A model generated the notes under the pieces. It was not told the DNA's origin and made no database searches. It saw only the letters and a list, made by a program, of their open reading frames with translations. The position numbers and the translations under genes are program-made. A stretch of 64,000 nucleotides of DNA from Daphnia carinata (Eukaryota; Arthropoda; Branchiopoda; Diplostraca; Daphniidae): the NCBI RefSeq assembly GCF_022539665.2, contig NC_081339.1:4334517-4398516 (forward strand), given 5' to 3'. Every line of letters starts with the position of its first letter. Within the stretch, counting starts at the first letter, position 1. Positions 1 to 10,169 of the stretch are shown in pieces.

Positions 1-115
1 ACTCTTGTTATTTGTTTTAAAAATACAAATGTATTTGAGTCACTTTTTTATAGTTTCTTCAATAAATGTTAATAATTATTATATAATTGATATTATTCAA
101 CATGTAAAACTATTT

Positions 116-121
116 TTTATT
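116..121 (-). terminator. Poly(A) signal of mRpL23
   Basis: AATAAA on the minus strand, about 65 nt past the mRpL23 stop codon. The position is right for a 3' end signal. Confidence 0.6.
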
Positions 122-185
122 TAATAATTAAACTAAAAACATACAAATATATGTTAAACTTGTATTCTAATAATGCACATATCCA

Positions 186-831
186 TTAATGACTAAACCA
201 TGTGGGCACACCTTGTTTTGATATGTTTAGCTTTGTTTTCAGGGCAAACTGCTCCTTTGATGCTTTCATGCTTTTTGATTGTTCAGTTAATTCCTCATCA
301 CCTTTCGCAAACATATCCGGAAAAACAAATTTATGGTCCTTATGCTACAATATATTGAAGTTAATCAATGCATTACTGAAACTTAATAAATAATTACCAG
401 GGTTACAAAGGCAATCTTTTCATCTAGCTCCTTTGTAACATAATGATTTGGAACAGTTTTTGTTTTACCTTAAAAGGAACATAGGTTTTAAACTCAGTTT
501 GGTTTAAATTACACAAATATAATCTTACCCATTTTGTTGAATGTGTTAACATGAATAACAGGAACATTGTAAATTTTCTCAAGGTATTGTTTTACATCAA
601 GTTTGGTCATTTGTGGTGAAACAACAAACTGAACTTGGTTAGGAAGCAAATTATGGCTTGGTTTGACAAGTTTCATCCAAAAGTCAGGTAAGAAAACACG
701 GAGCTTGGAATTCCCATTTTTGAAAGCTGGATACCTATATATTTTATCATTTTCAATTACTGTAGGATAACAAATTTACTATGCATTTAACACTAACGTT
801 TAGGTTTATTTACTTACAATCTTGTCGACAT
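186..831 (-). CDS. mRpL23: Mitochondrial ribosomal protein L23 (bL23m)
   Basis: Structural protein of the large mitochondrial ribosomal subunit, near the exit tunnel. Spliced exons on the minus strand: 818-831, 529-734, 398-468, 186-338; all junctions are GT-AG and phases join to a 147-residue protein, the usual length for the family. It begins MSTRLYPAF and contains the family blocks RVFLPDFWMKLVKP, QVQFVVSPQMTKLDV and YLEKIYNVPV, the L23 core that packs on 23S-type rRNA. The C-terminus (EQSKSMKASKEQFALKTK) is the lysine-rich mitochondrial tail. The start is the ATG in the 14-nt first exon, which restores the conserved N-terminus. It is divergent with cortactin. Identification is from family knowledge and is firm. 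Confidence 0.93.
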
Positions 832-1248
832 TTTTGTCAAGAAGTGTTTAAAGCTTTGAAGTTTACTTTTTTCGTCTGCATAGCCATGATGGGGTACCAA
901 ATAATTGCCAAACTATATATTTAAGTTATTTGAGTAAGCAATGTGATATTTTTTGAATGATTACGTAAGGCTTTATTTATTTTACCTGACGTTGTATAGT
1001 TATTTTTAAAATCTTATAAAACTATGATTTTATTTGTGTGAAAATTGCAGTGCTGTATGATAAACTGTCTGGAACTGAGGATTGTTTAACTTCTTATCAT
1101 CAACGAAAGGGCGTGTAAGTCAAGTTTTAGCCGGTTTGAAATAGTTTTCCATACCTTTTTAGAAAATAATTGGTACGTGGAAAACCTTGGTTTCGCCGTC
1201 AGCGTTACTTCAATTGTTTATTTTCTTCAGTAACTTATTCGTAACAAT
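832..1248. promoter_or_regulatory. Shared divergent promoter region of mRpL23 and cortactin
   Basis: 417 bp separate the two start codons, which point away from each other. No TATA box is evident for either gene. The region must hold both 5' UTRs and both promoters, so a bidirectional promoter is the simplest inference. Confidence 0.6.
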
Positions 1249-3487
1249 ATGTGGAAAGCAGCAGTTGGTTCCAATATCAAAGCTCCAGTAGTGAGTCAAG
1301 ACGATGACGAATGGGATACCGACCCTAATTACATCAATAACGTTACGGAAGAGGAGCAAAGATGGGGTGGAGGAAGAACAGCGGGTGCTATCGAGTTAGA
1401 ATGTGATTAATTTTTACGCTGTGCCTCTTGTTTAAAGTTCTTGTGAATATCTAAAGTATGAATGCTCTTCGTGAGCAAACTACTAAAGAAGATTTAGAGC
1501 TCAAAAAGAAAATAATGGCTGAAGGACCTCAAGCATCATATGGCTATGGAGGGAGATTTGGGGTGCAGGAAGATCGGTAACACAAATTTGTTTTCATTGT
1601 ATTGCTCGTAGTATTTATGGACATGCTGCAATGTTATTATTTTACTAGTATGGATAAAAGTGCAGTTGGTCACGAACATATTGAAAAAGTTGAAAAACAT
1701 GCCTCACAAAAAGATTATGCCACTGGCTTTGGTGGAAAGTTTGGGGTCCAGAAAGATAGGTAAGAATAAAATTTTTTTGTTGTACTTGCCACAGTTATTA
1801 TTAACTTGCTAATAACTTATTGTTTTATAAGAATGGATAAGTCTGCTGTTGGTCATGACTATGTAGCCAAAGTTGAGAAACATGGGAGCCAGACTGATGC
1901 TGCAAAAGGGTTTGGAGGCAAGTTTGGTGTTCAAACTGATCGTGTTGACAAGGCAAGTTGATAAGTCTAACTAATGTCATCTCAAGTAAATAGTCTTAGA
2001 TACGCTCTATTCTGCATCCTGACATCTTGTTTTTATCAATAGAGTGCCGTTGGTTGGGACTATCAAGAGAAACTGGTTAAGCACGAAAGTCAAACAGATG
2101 GCTCCAAAGGTTTTGGCGGGAAATTTGGGGTTCAAACCGATCGCATCGACAAAGTAAGAAATTACCTCCTTCTTTTGCTCAAGACATTATTTTCTATTGT
2201 AATGAAATTCTTAGAGCGCAGTTGGCTGGGACTACCAGGAAAAAGTCGAGAAACACGAAAGTCAGGTTGATGGGAAAAAAGGTTTTGGTGGAAAATTCGG
2301 CGTCCAGGCTGATCGAGTCGATAAAGTATGAAGTTCACGAATGTCGTGTTTACTATAATGAAATTTCTACATTCTTTGTTTTTTTTTTCTTGCAGAGTGC
2401 CGTTGGTTATGACTATCAAGAGAAGGTGGAGAAACATGAAAGCCAAACTGATGGCTCGAAAGGATTTGGAGGAAAGTTTGGTGTTCAAACTGACAGACAA
2501 GATAGGGCAGCGGCTGTCGGTTTTGATGAAGAGCAAGGTCATGTTGGCACTACATACGAAAAAGACAAGCCTGTTGTAGCAGGTACTAAAATCGGTTTAT
2601 CGTGCTACGTGTACTATCATTTTTTAAACGAACACTTCTGTACTTTCCAGAGAAAGGAAAAGCTTCGTTATTAAAATCCCGGTTTGAAAATTTGGCTGAT
2701 GAAAACAAGAAAGCCGCAATGGTAAGTTTTGCATCTCAGAAAACTTTAACTAGCTTCAGTAATGTTTGCTTTAATCGTGAATTCGGGTGCGCAGGCTGTT
2801 CCTCCTCCATCGAAGAGCGCCCGACCGATGGCTAAAATAGCACACAAATTCGAAACCCAATCTTCGTTGACACCCCCGCAACAAGAGCCACCCGTTAAGC
2901 ACATTCCTCAAGTAGAGCAACCTGTTAGGGAAAGCCAAGCTCCTGAAGTCAAACCGCCTGTAGTTCCCGAGCCAATTATCAAAGAAAGTGCTATGGCTTC
3001 TCCAGTACCTGAACCCCCTGCTGCATCGCCTCCACCCATTATCGCGGCTCCTGTACCACAAACCCAGCAATATATTACGCACTCTCAAGAACGATGGAAT
3101 GATGACCTAGCGGAAGCTGTCGAACAAGTTGATCATGGAGCGTGGAGAGAAGTGGATGAAGAAGAAGACGCTTGGAAAGACGAAGAAGATACAGGCTACG
3201 TTCAGGAAAACACAAATTTGGAAACAGTGGCAGAAGAAACTGGTATGGGTTTGGTTGCCGTCGCTCTTTACGATTACCAAGCCGCTGCAGAAGATGAGCT
3301 CTCCTTTGACCCAGATGATGTCATTATGAACATCGAAATGGTAAATTATCTTTTAATTTCTTTGTTCGTATACGAACTTTTATTGGTAAACGTTTGTACT
3401 GAGCAGATCGATGAAGGCTGGTGGCGTGGAGAATGTAGAGGACAGATCGGATTATTCCCCGCTAATTACGTCCAACTGCAACAGTGA
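1249..3487 (+). CDS. Cttn: Cortactin (Arp2/3-binding actin regulator)
   Basis: Binds and stabilises branched F-actin and activates Arp2/3 at the cell cortex. Exons: 1249-1394, 1457-1576, 1649-1759, 1832-1952, 2043-2153, 2215-2325, 2396-2582, 2651-2721, 2795-3340, 3407-3487; 534 residues. The acidic N-terminus ([15 protein letters not shown]) carries the Arp2/3-binding motif. Five full 37-residue cortactin repeats follow from about residue 90, each with a GFGGKFGVQ-type core, then one partial repeat. After these come a short helix ([14 protein letters not shown]), a Pro-rich linker and a C-terminal SH3 domain ([15 protein letters not shown] ... GWWRGECRG ... LFPANYVQL). Exons 3-7 hold essentially one repeat each. 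Intron 4 (1953-2042) uses a GC donor. The first donor (GA|GTTAGA) was chosen because it gives the family-like AIDMNALRE junction. Confidence 0.95.
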
Positions 3488-4283
3488 AACTCCAACGGTC
3501 TTCTCGTCTTCCAGGTTTTATCCAGCAATCCAAGGTTCTTTTTATTCCCAATTGTTAAGCATGCTTTCCAAGATTTTCTTGATATCGTAAGCCAACCATA
3601 TGGCGGTACTTTTATGCGTGGCGTTATTTTGCATGTGTTGTTGCCCAGTCAGTATTTACAAACGTGGTGAAAAAAATTTCTTATTACAAAAGAATAGTCC
3701 GATGAACAAGCGTAACGGGATAACATCGCTCTTGCCCATTGTTGCGAAAAGAGAGGAACTTACTTAACCCTATTCCACCGATTTTAATGAATGAGCAATA
3801 ATTAGATGATGTTTACCGAATTGAATCACAATGCTTTGTTAACGATTATTGTGCCGAGATCCAACCGACCAATTTATCATGTGCGGCCTGTCGATTGATG
3901 GAAGAGTTTTCCTGTTCGTTTTGCTGCAAACAAAAGCCACTGTGATTACGTGTTGGTCCAAATACATATCTGCGTGTTAATGGTAATTGCAATGTACTGA
4001 AGAATTCGGCAGTCGTCGGCTTGTGAAAACCGATACCAAATTTTGTCGCGTTTCAAGTAGAAATTTTTCTCCAACAAAGGATTATTCGGGTCCTTTGCTA
4101 ACCTTTCCTCTTGACCTTAAAGGAAAATTGGAAGGGAGGAGAAGAACTTTCACTTGTCACGCCCCTTGTCTCGTACAATTTGGTATCGTCGATTTCATAT
4201 CAGTCTGACTGGCGATAACAGTTTCATCTTCTCAAGTGTGGCAGCAGTAGTTAATTCCTGTTGATCGTGTGTTCATTTTAAAA
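3488..4283 (+). other. Cortactin 3' UTR and intergenic DNA
   Basis: No coding exon is visible here. The left part should be cortactin 3' UTR, though no clean AATAAA was found. The last part is the 5' leader of the hydroxyacid oxidase gene. Confidence 0.5.
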
Positions 4284-5856
4284 ATGGCAAGTGAAAGTAA
4301 GTTGCAGTTGGTGTGCCTTCAAGATTATGAAGAACATGCCAGCAAGATTCTTCCACCGTTCGTCTTGGATTTTTACAGGGGTGGGGCTGATCAAGAGCAA
4401 ACTCTTCGAGACAACCGCGAAGCATTCAAACGGTATATATTTTTTGTTTTTGTTTTTAATTATTTACTAATGAAAATTATTGTAAATATTTTGTAATGTT
4501 AGATGGCGATTAATGCCGCGAGTTCTTCGAGGAGTGGAGAATCGTTCGATGGCTACCACGGCTCTTGGATATTCAGTGTCTGCTCCTCTTGGCATTGCTC
4601 CAACTGCCATGCAGAAAATGGCACATGAAGATGGTGAACTGGCTACTGCGAGAGGTTAAACATCTCAATGAATAGATTGATTTCACAATTTGAAATCACT
4701 CTCATTTTCCATGCAGCTGCCTTTAGCGAAGGTCTGGTGTACGTTTTGAGTACGGTAGCTACTTCTACGATCGAGGAAATCGCAGCAGCTGCTCCTCAAG
4801 GCAATAACTGGTTTCAACTTTACATTTATAAAGATCGGTATTATTCTTCAAACATTTTAGTTAATGGATAAACATGTAATTTTGATTGACTATTAGTCAG
4901 GTCACTGTCGACATGGTTCGACGTGCTGAACAAGCCAACTTTAAGGCACTAGTAGTGACTGTTGACACTGTTCTTCTGGGCCGGCGTTTAGCCACTGAGC
5001 GAAATGAATTGAGGCAATTTTTTTTTCACTTTTGATTACATTGCTCCCCAATAGTATTTATTTAAATATTTGTGATTAGTGATTCGGGAAGTTCAACGTC
5101 GAATACCTTCGTGTCGTCTCTCTTTGATCCAAGTTTGACCTGGAAAGATATTGCCTGGCTTAAAAGGTAATCGTTCTGATGGGTTAGAAATTTTACTATG
5201 GTCAGCCAAATTGAAATGTTACGTACAGCATTACGAAGATGCCAATTGTGGTGAAAGGAATCCTAAGGCCCGATGATGCTGAATTAGCAGTTCAACATGG
5301 TGTAGCGGCCATTGCAGTGTCCAATCATGGTGGAAGGCAACTCGATGGCGTTCAAGCCTCGGTAATGTTTACGCTCGATATCTCTTTATTGAACTGCCTG
5401 CAATCCGTAGTTTTTTAATATTTAGATTGATGCGCTTCCTGCTATAGTGAAACAAGTCAACGGACGTTGTGAAGTCTACGTTGACGGTGGCATTATGCAA
5501 GGAACAGATATTCTCAAGGCATTGGCTCTCGGTGCCCGCATGGTATTGCCATTTCACAAGGGATTCAAAATATTTTATTAATTCACACTTGTTCTCGCCA
5601 GGTCTTCGTCGGTCGCCCGGTATTGTGGGGTCTTGCACATAGTGGTCAGGATGGAATCATCAACGTCATTCGCTTATTAAAGAAGGAACTGGACTTGGCT
5701 ATGGCGCTTTCAGGTAGGACAAACCCACACTTTATTTTTATTTTTTAGCGAATTCTAAAATGGTTATCGTTGTGCATGATTATTTAAGGTTGTTCTACCG
5801 TCACAGACATCGATCGATCATTGGTTGTTCATCAAGGTTACTTTTCAAATATGTAG
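4284..5856 (+). CDS. HAO1: 2-hydroxyacid (glycolate-type) oxidase with a shortened lid loop
   Basis: FMN-dependent oxidation of alpha-hydroxyacids such as glycolate to the keto acid and H2O2, normally in peroxisomes. Exons: 4284-4432, 4503-4654, 4717-4837, 4897-5013, 5080-5166, 5229-5361, 5426-5542, 5602-5713, 5789-5856; 351 residues, slightly shorter than the usual 365-370. Active-site residues expected for the family are present: Tyr31 (DFYRGGA), Tyr138 (QLYIYKDR), Asp164 (VTVDT), Lys218 (VVKGI), His242 (SNHGGRQ) and Arg245. Two oddities: the variable loop after the RNxF position (normally about 25 more residues with LPPxLR) is missing at the exon 4/5 junction, which needs a GC donor (GAG|GCAATT); and the C-terminus ends SNM rather than a clear peroxisomal SKI/SKL. 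It may be a divergent paralogue or beginning to decay, although the frame is otherwise intact. Confidence 0.88.
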
Positions 5857-6149
5857 ATTACGTTGAATTATATGTAGATGTGTTTGCTATAGTCTGTATG
5901 ACATTTCGGATTCAAAAAGTAGTCTGAATAGATTTATGGAAGCATTTTCTTTGAAGAAATCAAGGGAATCTCTGAAAAGGGTATGCGTTAAAACATATGC
6001 GCACGTTCCTAGGATTTTATCTGCTCGTTTTTCTTAATGGTTTGTGGCTGTGGTTTTCTCAATCTCGACGTTGAGTTTCGAAAGGTGGCCTTTTATCAAT
6101 TGATGAATGTAAAAGGAAACAACAGTCGATTTTATTTCAAATGCATCAT
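5857..6149. other. Convergent 3' region between HAO and the Gly/Tyr-rich gene
   Basis: Tail-to-tail intergenic segment holding the 3' UTRs of both neighbours. No coding exon seen. Confidence 0.5.
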
Positions 6150-6155
6150 TTTATT
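6150..6155 (-). terminator. Poly(A) signal of the first Gly/Tyr-rich gene
   Basis: AATAAA on the minus strand, about 50 nt past the far stop codon (6205) and 230 nt past the first in-frame stop (6385). This placement fits an mRNA that includes the exon after the premature stop. Confidence 0.5.
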
Positions 6156-6204
6156 TTAAATTATCTCATCAAATACTATAAATGAAGGTTATAGTGTTTA
6201 TGAG

Positions 6205-7379
6205 TTAAATATAATCTCCGGTTTCCCCCATGTTTTCCAAGTCAAAGCGGTCATATCCGTTACGGTCGGCACCTCGGTTATCGTACTCTACGTGAGTTTG
6301 AATTTGATTAATAGTTTGTGGAACGGTTTCATCTTTCTGTTTAGCTCCTTTTTAAAGCATAGAGGAAATGTCCGTACCTTTGGATCAAAGATCGTTGACA
6401 TAGCTGTTGTATTTCTTTTCCTTTTTCTTGTCGGTATATTTTTGCGATTTCGCATTTTTGTAGCCTTTGTTTGCCTTCGTTTTTTCTACGCTTTTCGTTT
6501 CGTATTCATTCTCGTCGCCGTGTCCTTTCGTATAACTATCATCTTCAGATTTTTCGCGTTTTGGCTGGTGATGTTCTGCCGAGTCATATCCTTTCAGGTT
6601 TTCTTCGTACACATTTGAATTTTCGCTTTTTGTCTCGTAGCTGTGCTTTTCGTCAGATTCGTAACCCGTTGGGTTGCCATAGGCATTTTGATATCCGTCT
6701 TCACTTTCATAGCCGTATCTCTGTATAGTGGGGCGAAATCCAATGTGAAAATATTCTCTGCCATTGCCTAAACAGAGAGAAATTTTCATGTCACCAAGGA
6801 ATTTTTAATTGTAAAAGAATTCTTGCCTCCATATCCATTGTTGCGTCCTTGATTTTGGCAGAAGAAAATGCAATGTAATACTTGTTATTTATTGTAATCT
6901 GAACAGGTGGTTGATTAACTTAATTTTTCATACCCGTGTATCCGTTAAGTTGACCGTATCTATGTGCTAGAGTGTAGCCATTTGTTTGGCCATATCCTCG
7001 AGCGTACCCAGCAACTTGTACGTATCCGTTAGGTTGTCCGTATCCATTGTGTTGACTGTACGCATGTTGAATTGGAACATAATGAGGCTGAATGTGACCG
7101 TATCCATGCTGATTTTGGCCGTATCCTTGTTGAATTTGAGCACCGTAACCACCTTGGCCGTAGATTGCGTATTGCCGATGTCTTCTTCTTCTTGTCTCCG
7201 ACAGACTTAAATCCTCTCCGCCGGATGGATTCCCAACGCAAGCCGCTATCACTATCACTGCTGAAATGATTAACGTAATCTACAAACCGATAAGCAAATT
7301 TTTTCAAATTCGATATGGAAAGGTTTTGTTAAATCAATTTAAATTTTTTTACCTTTAAAGCAGACATTCCTTTTGCCAT
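6205..7379 (-). CDS. Secreted Gly/Tyr/Gln-rich protein with internal in-frame TGA
   Basis: Exons on the minus strand: 7353-7379, 6934-7279, 6827-6847 (21-nt microexon with GC donor), 6378-6767, 6205-6287. The N-terminus (MAKGMSALKITLIISA ...) is a signal peptide, followed by a short acidic stretch (GGEDLSLSET), a tetrabasic RRRR that looks like a furin-type cleavage site, and a GYG/NGY repeat region of low complexity. The C-terminal half is charged, rich in Glu, Lys and Tyr. Translation stops at TGA 6385-6387 (258 residues). Beyond it, the exon 4 donor (AAAG|GTACGG) and exon 5 keep the same frame and would add a tail ending MGETGDYI. The function is unknown; composition suggests a cuticular, adhesive or matrix protein. 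Exon 1-2 layout, TATA box and leader match the neighbour at 8461-9121, so the two are tandem paralogues. Confidence 0.75.
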
Positions 7380-7481
7380 TGGGAATGTTATTACTGTAAA
7401 TGGTTGCGCGATCGTTTATTCGTGTCCGTCTTGAAGAGCGCACTGCCGAAGCGGTGTTGCTTTGCATATTGAGGAGAAGCT

Positions 7482-7489
7482 CTTTTATA
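7482..7489 (-). promoter_or_regulatory. TATA box of the first Gly/Tyr-rich gene
   Basis: TATAAAAG on the minus strand within GAATATAAAAGA, about 105 nt upstream of the ATG. The same GAATATAAAAG context lies at the matching position of the paralogue. Confidence 0.7.
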
Positions 7490-7499
7490 TTCGTCTTTT

Positions 7500-8405
7500 G
7501 AATCTTTTGAGGGGCAAATTGAAAGAAACTGTGATGAAAAGTAAAAAAAAATAGACCAATGCCAACGAGAAAGTTCAGGTGGTTTATTTGATCGAATATG
7601 CGTGGGAAGAACTTGGTTTTCTTGACGCATCATTTATCTTGATTTTGCATTCAGCGTGTTGCGTCAACAAATCTGCGAAGGTGACTGAGACGAGCACACA
7701 CCTGAAATCTGGGCTCATATTTTGACTCACCTGAAAATGTAACATGGGCGTTGGTTGGCATAGACCTATTTTTCTTTGTGAATTTAGTGTTCTATAGATG
7801 GGTGGGTGTCCTGCGTGATTGACACGGCCTGATATTATCAGAGCAAAAGAAACCGATTTCAAGTCATCGACAGCCTTGAAATTAGCCTTTTTTGTCTTTC
7901 TTTTTGTTTGTTTTATGCTTGAATAATTTGTTAGTAGTTGCGAAGTTTCCTATCCTTTGTTGGATATGAGGTCCGTTAAAGAAACTCTCACAAATATCCC
8001 ATCGTGATCGCTGCATTCAAAATTTTTCATTGCGTCATTTAATACGAGTAGAAAAAAGTGTCAATCCTCGAAAAGTTTTCTCAGTTTACGATTTTTATAA
8101 TTGAATGGATAAACTACCATTAAAACCACGATAAAAATTCGTGGCTTTATTGCAATGTAGATGTAGCCGGAGAAGGAACGGAATGATCGAAAAACGTGAT
8201 TTTTTTTTTGTTTTGTTTTGTTTTTTTGTTTTAAATTTAGTTACTAGTTATTCAAATTTTCACCTTTGCTAATTCATGGCATGTTGATTTTTATTTTCAT
8301 TTTGGTGCCACAACGCACTTTGTAGAGTACTGATTTGATCAGAAAAATTTTTTATGGCAAAAGAAATTTTTAGATAATCAAACGTATCTTTCAAAGGGGT
8401 ATCTG
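7500..8405. other. Intergenic DNA between the two Gly/Tyr-rich genes
   Basis: AT-rich with a T-tract near 8200-8230. I see no conserved coding segment. Confidence 0.5.
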
Positions 8406-8411
8406 TTTATT
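8406..8411 (-). terminator. Poly(A) signal of the second Gly/Tyr-rich gene
   Basis: AATAAA on the minus strand, 50 nt past the stop codon at 8461. Confidence 0.6.
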
Positions 8412-8460
8412 TCTTTTAGAATTTCTGCGAAAATAATTTACGGTTTCGATTAACTTTAAT

Positions 8461-8751
8461 CTAATACAAGCCTCTGTGGATATAGTCATCAACATAATCA
8501 TTGCGATAGTATTGATTGCTGTATCCACTTTGGTAGCTATTTCCATATTGATTGCCGTATCCGCTGTTGTGACCTGATCCATAGCTAGATTGTCCTGCGT
8601 AACCATATTGTTGTGTGTTGCCGTATCCTGTCTGGTAATTGTTCCCGTATTGGTTGCCGTATCCGCTGCTCTGGGCATATCCTGTGCCGTAGGTGGATTG
8701 CCCTGGATTACCTAGACATTAACAGATCAGTTAAGGTGTTACCTTTTTGGA

Positions 8752-8784
<33 letters not shown>

Positions 8785-9121
8785 TCCGTATCCGTAAGAT
8801 TGTCCGTATCCATAGGATTGTACTTGTGGGTATCCGTAGCCCTGTGATTGTCCATATCCAGTCACTTGTCCGTGTCCGACACCTTGTCCAGATCCGTAAC
8901 TGTTATAGCCAGCGTTGTTGTTGCCGTAGTACCTTCTGCGTTTCGTCTCTGACAGTTTCATTTCGTCGGATGGATCCTCATTAAAAGCCGTGACTACCAC
9001 TGCAACAGTAGCTAGAGCGATGAGTGTGATCTATGAAAATAGATTTCCAAGAAGCCAGGCGAAAAGGTTACCACAAAGTTTAATGACTTGATGTAAAACT
9101 ACGTACCTTAAAAACAGACAT
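8461..9121 (-). CDS. Secreted Gly/Tyr-rich protein (paralogue)
   Basis: Exons: 9107-9121, 8784-9030, 8461-8711; 170 residues. MSVFKITLIALATVAVVV is a signal peptide ending near TAF. An acidic pro-region (NEDPSDEMKLSET) and a KRRR basic site follow, then a mature region dominated by GYG, SGYGNQYG and similar tyrosine-glycine repeats, ending YVDDYIHRGLY. Phases join cleanly through GT-AG introns. Exon 1 is a tiny signal-peptide exon as in the neighbour, and the SET(R/K)RRR junction is shared, showing common ancestry. Low-complexity GY-rich proteins of this type in arthropods are usually cuticle, silk, adhesive or antimicrobial; the sequence does not decide which. Confidence 0.82.
8751..8780 (+). 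repeat. (CT)n microsatellite in an intron
   Basis: Run of TCTCTC dinucleotides just inside the donor side of intron 2 of the second Gly/Tyr-rich gene. On the transcribed strand it is a GA repeat. Confidence 0.95.
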
Positions 9122-9221
9122 TGCGAACGACAAGAAAAAGATGTTCGTAGTGTGAGGAATAGCTGTCGATTGCAGTGTTGGAAGCTGATGGCCGATGTTT
9201 GAAAAACTGCGAATGCATGTC

Positions 9222-9229
9222 CTTTTATA
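9222..9229 (-). promoter_or_regulatory. TATA box of the second Gly/Tyr-rich gene
   Basis: TATAAAAG on the minus strand in GAATATAAAAGG, about 100 nt upstream of the ATG. Confidence 0.7.
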
Positions 9230-9869
9230 TTCAGGTTTTTTTGGAGGACAAGTGAAATGGTCGAATTGCAAAATTAGATCAACTTCAATGAAAAGGCTAA
9301 TTGATGGGGGTGGGCGAAATTTTGTTTTCTCAATGAATCCATACGTTGCATAAAAACAAGAGTATGTGGTGAAGACAGGCGATAACTTTCGAATAATTTT
9401 AGTCCTAGTAAAACAGGGTACGCCTTTCCCCGCAGGTTTTTTTTGTTTTGTTTTTTTTCGTTTGGAAGGAACAATCCATCGACTGGAACACTTGCGGTTT
9501 CTGCAAAGGCATATTTTAAAGAATCATTACCCAATATTCGCTTGCAAATAATTTCAGAATAGTGGTCGAATAGCCGTCCCAACTTTTTTTTTAGGGGAAT
9601 TGAGTAATATTTTAGGAAAACTACCCACTAATAATAAAATAATTCCAATTATTTTGTTAAATGAATTAGAAAAGAATTTTTTTTGTCTGTAAAATTAATT
9701 TACAGAAAACCGCTTTGTGACTGTTTGATTATGTTATCTATCAGAAATTGATGTGGTATTTGAAATTCTCCCTTGGCGCTTTGCCATCACTGTCATGCGT
9801 GACTGTCACACATCTATCTAAAGAATGGAGAGCAAAGCAAGCCGCCCATGTTCTGCATAATACCCTCTA

Positions 9870-10160
9870 TTAATCTTTCTCTTTTGAAATGTCAGCTTTT
9901 TCCTTGCAAGTTTTGCAGCTTTCTTGAGCTTCATCCAGTAAATGCTTCAGCGTTATCCATTCTTCGACAAGTTATTTCGGAATAGTGGGAAAACACTTAT
10001 TCTGCGATCAGTTTAATAGGAGAATGCAGCTGTCTTCTGTCACAGTTTCTGTTTCTTGCGGCGCACAAAAGGAGATGGCGGAACAGCGTAAGAGGGTATC
10101 ACGATAATCGTGAGAGCCACTCCACTGCCTCAAGAAGGAAATATAAGGTTTGGCAGTATC
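9870..10160 (-). other. Possible small minus-strand gene (two exon-like pieces)
   Basis: Two stretches read like coding sequence on the minus strand. Near 10060-10140 an open frame gives VALTIIVIPSYAVPPSPF followed by VRRKKQKL, like the end of a signal peptide and a basic site. At 9870-9968 another gives EEWITLKHLLDEAQ then ESCKTCKEKADISKEKD and a stop. I could not find splice sites that join them in phase, so the exact model is unknown. They may belong to a small secreted protein, or be chance. Confidence 0.25.
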
Positions 10161-10169
10161 ACATGCGGA

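Noticed and set aside
6292-6728. Plus-strand hydrophobic frames
   Set aside because: Antisense to exon 4 of the minus-strand Gly/Tyr-rich gene.
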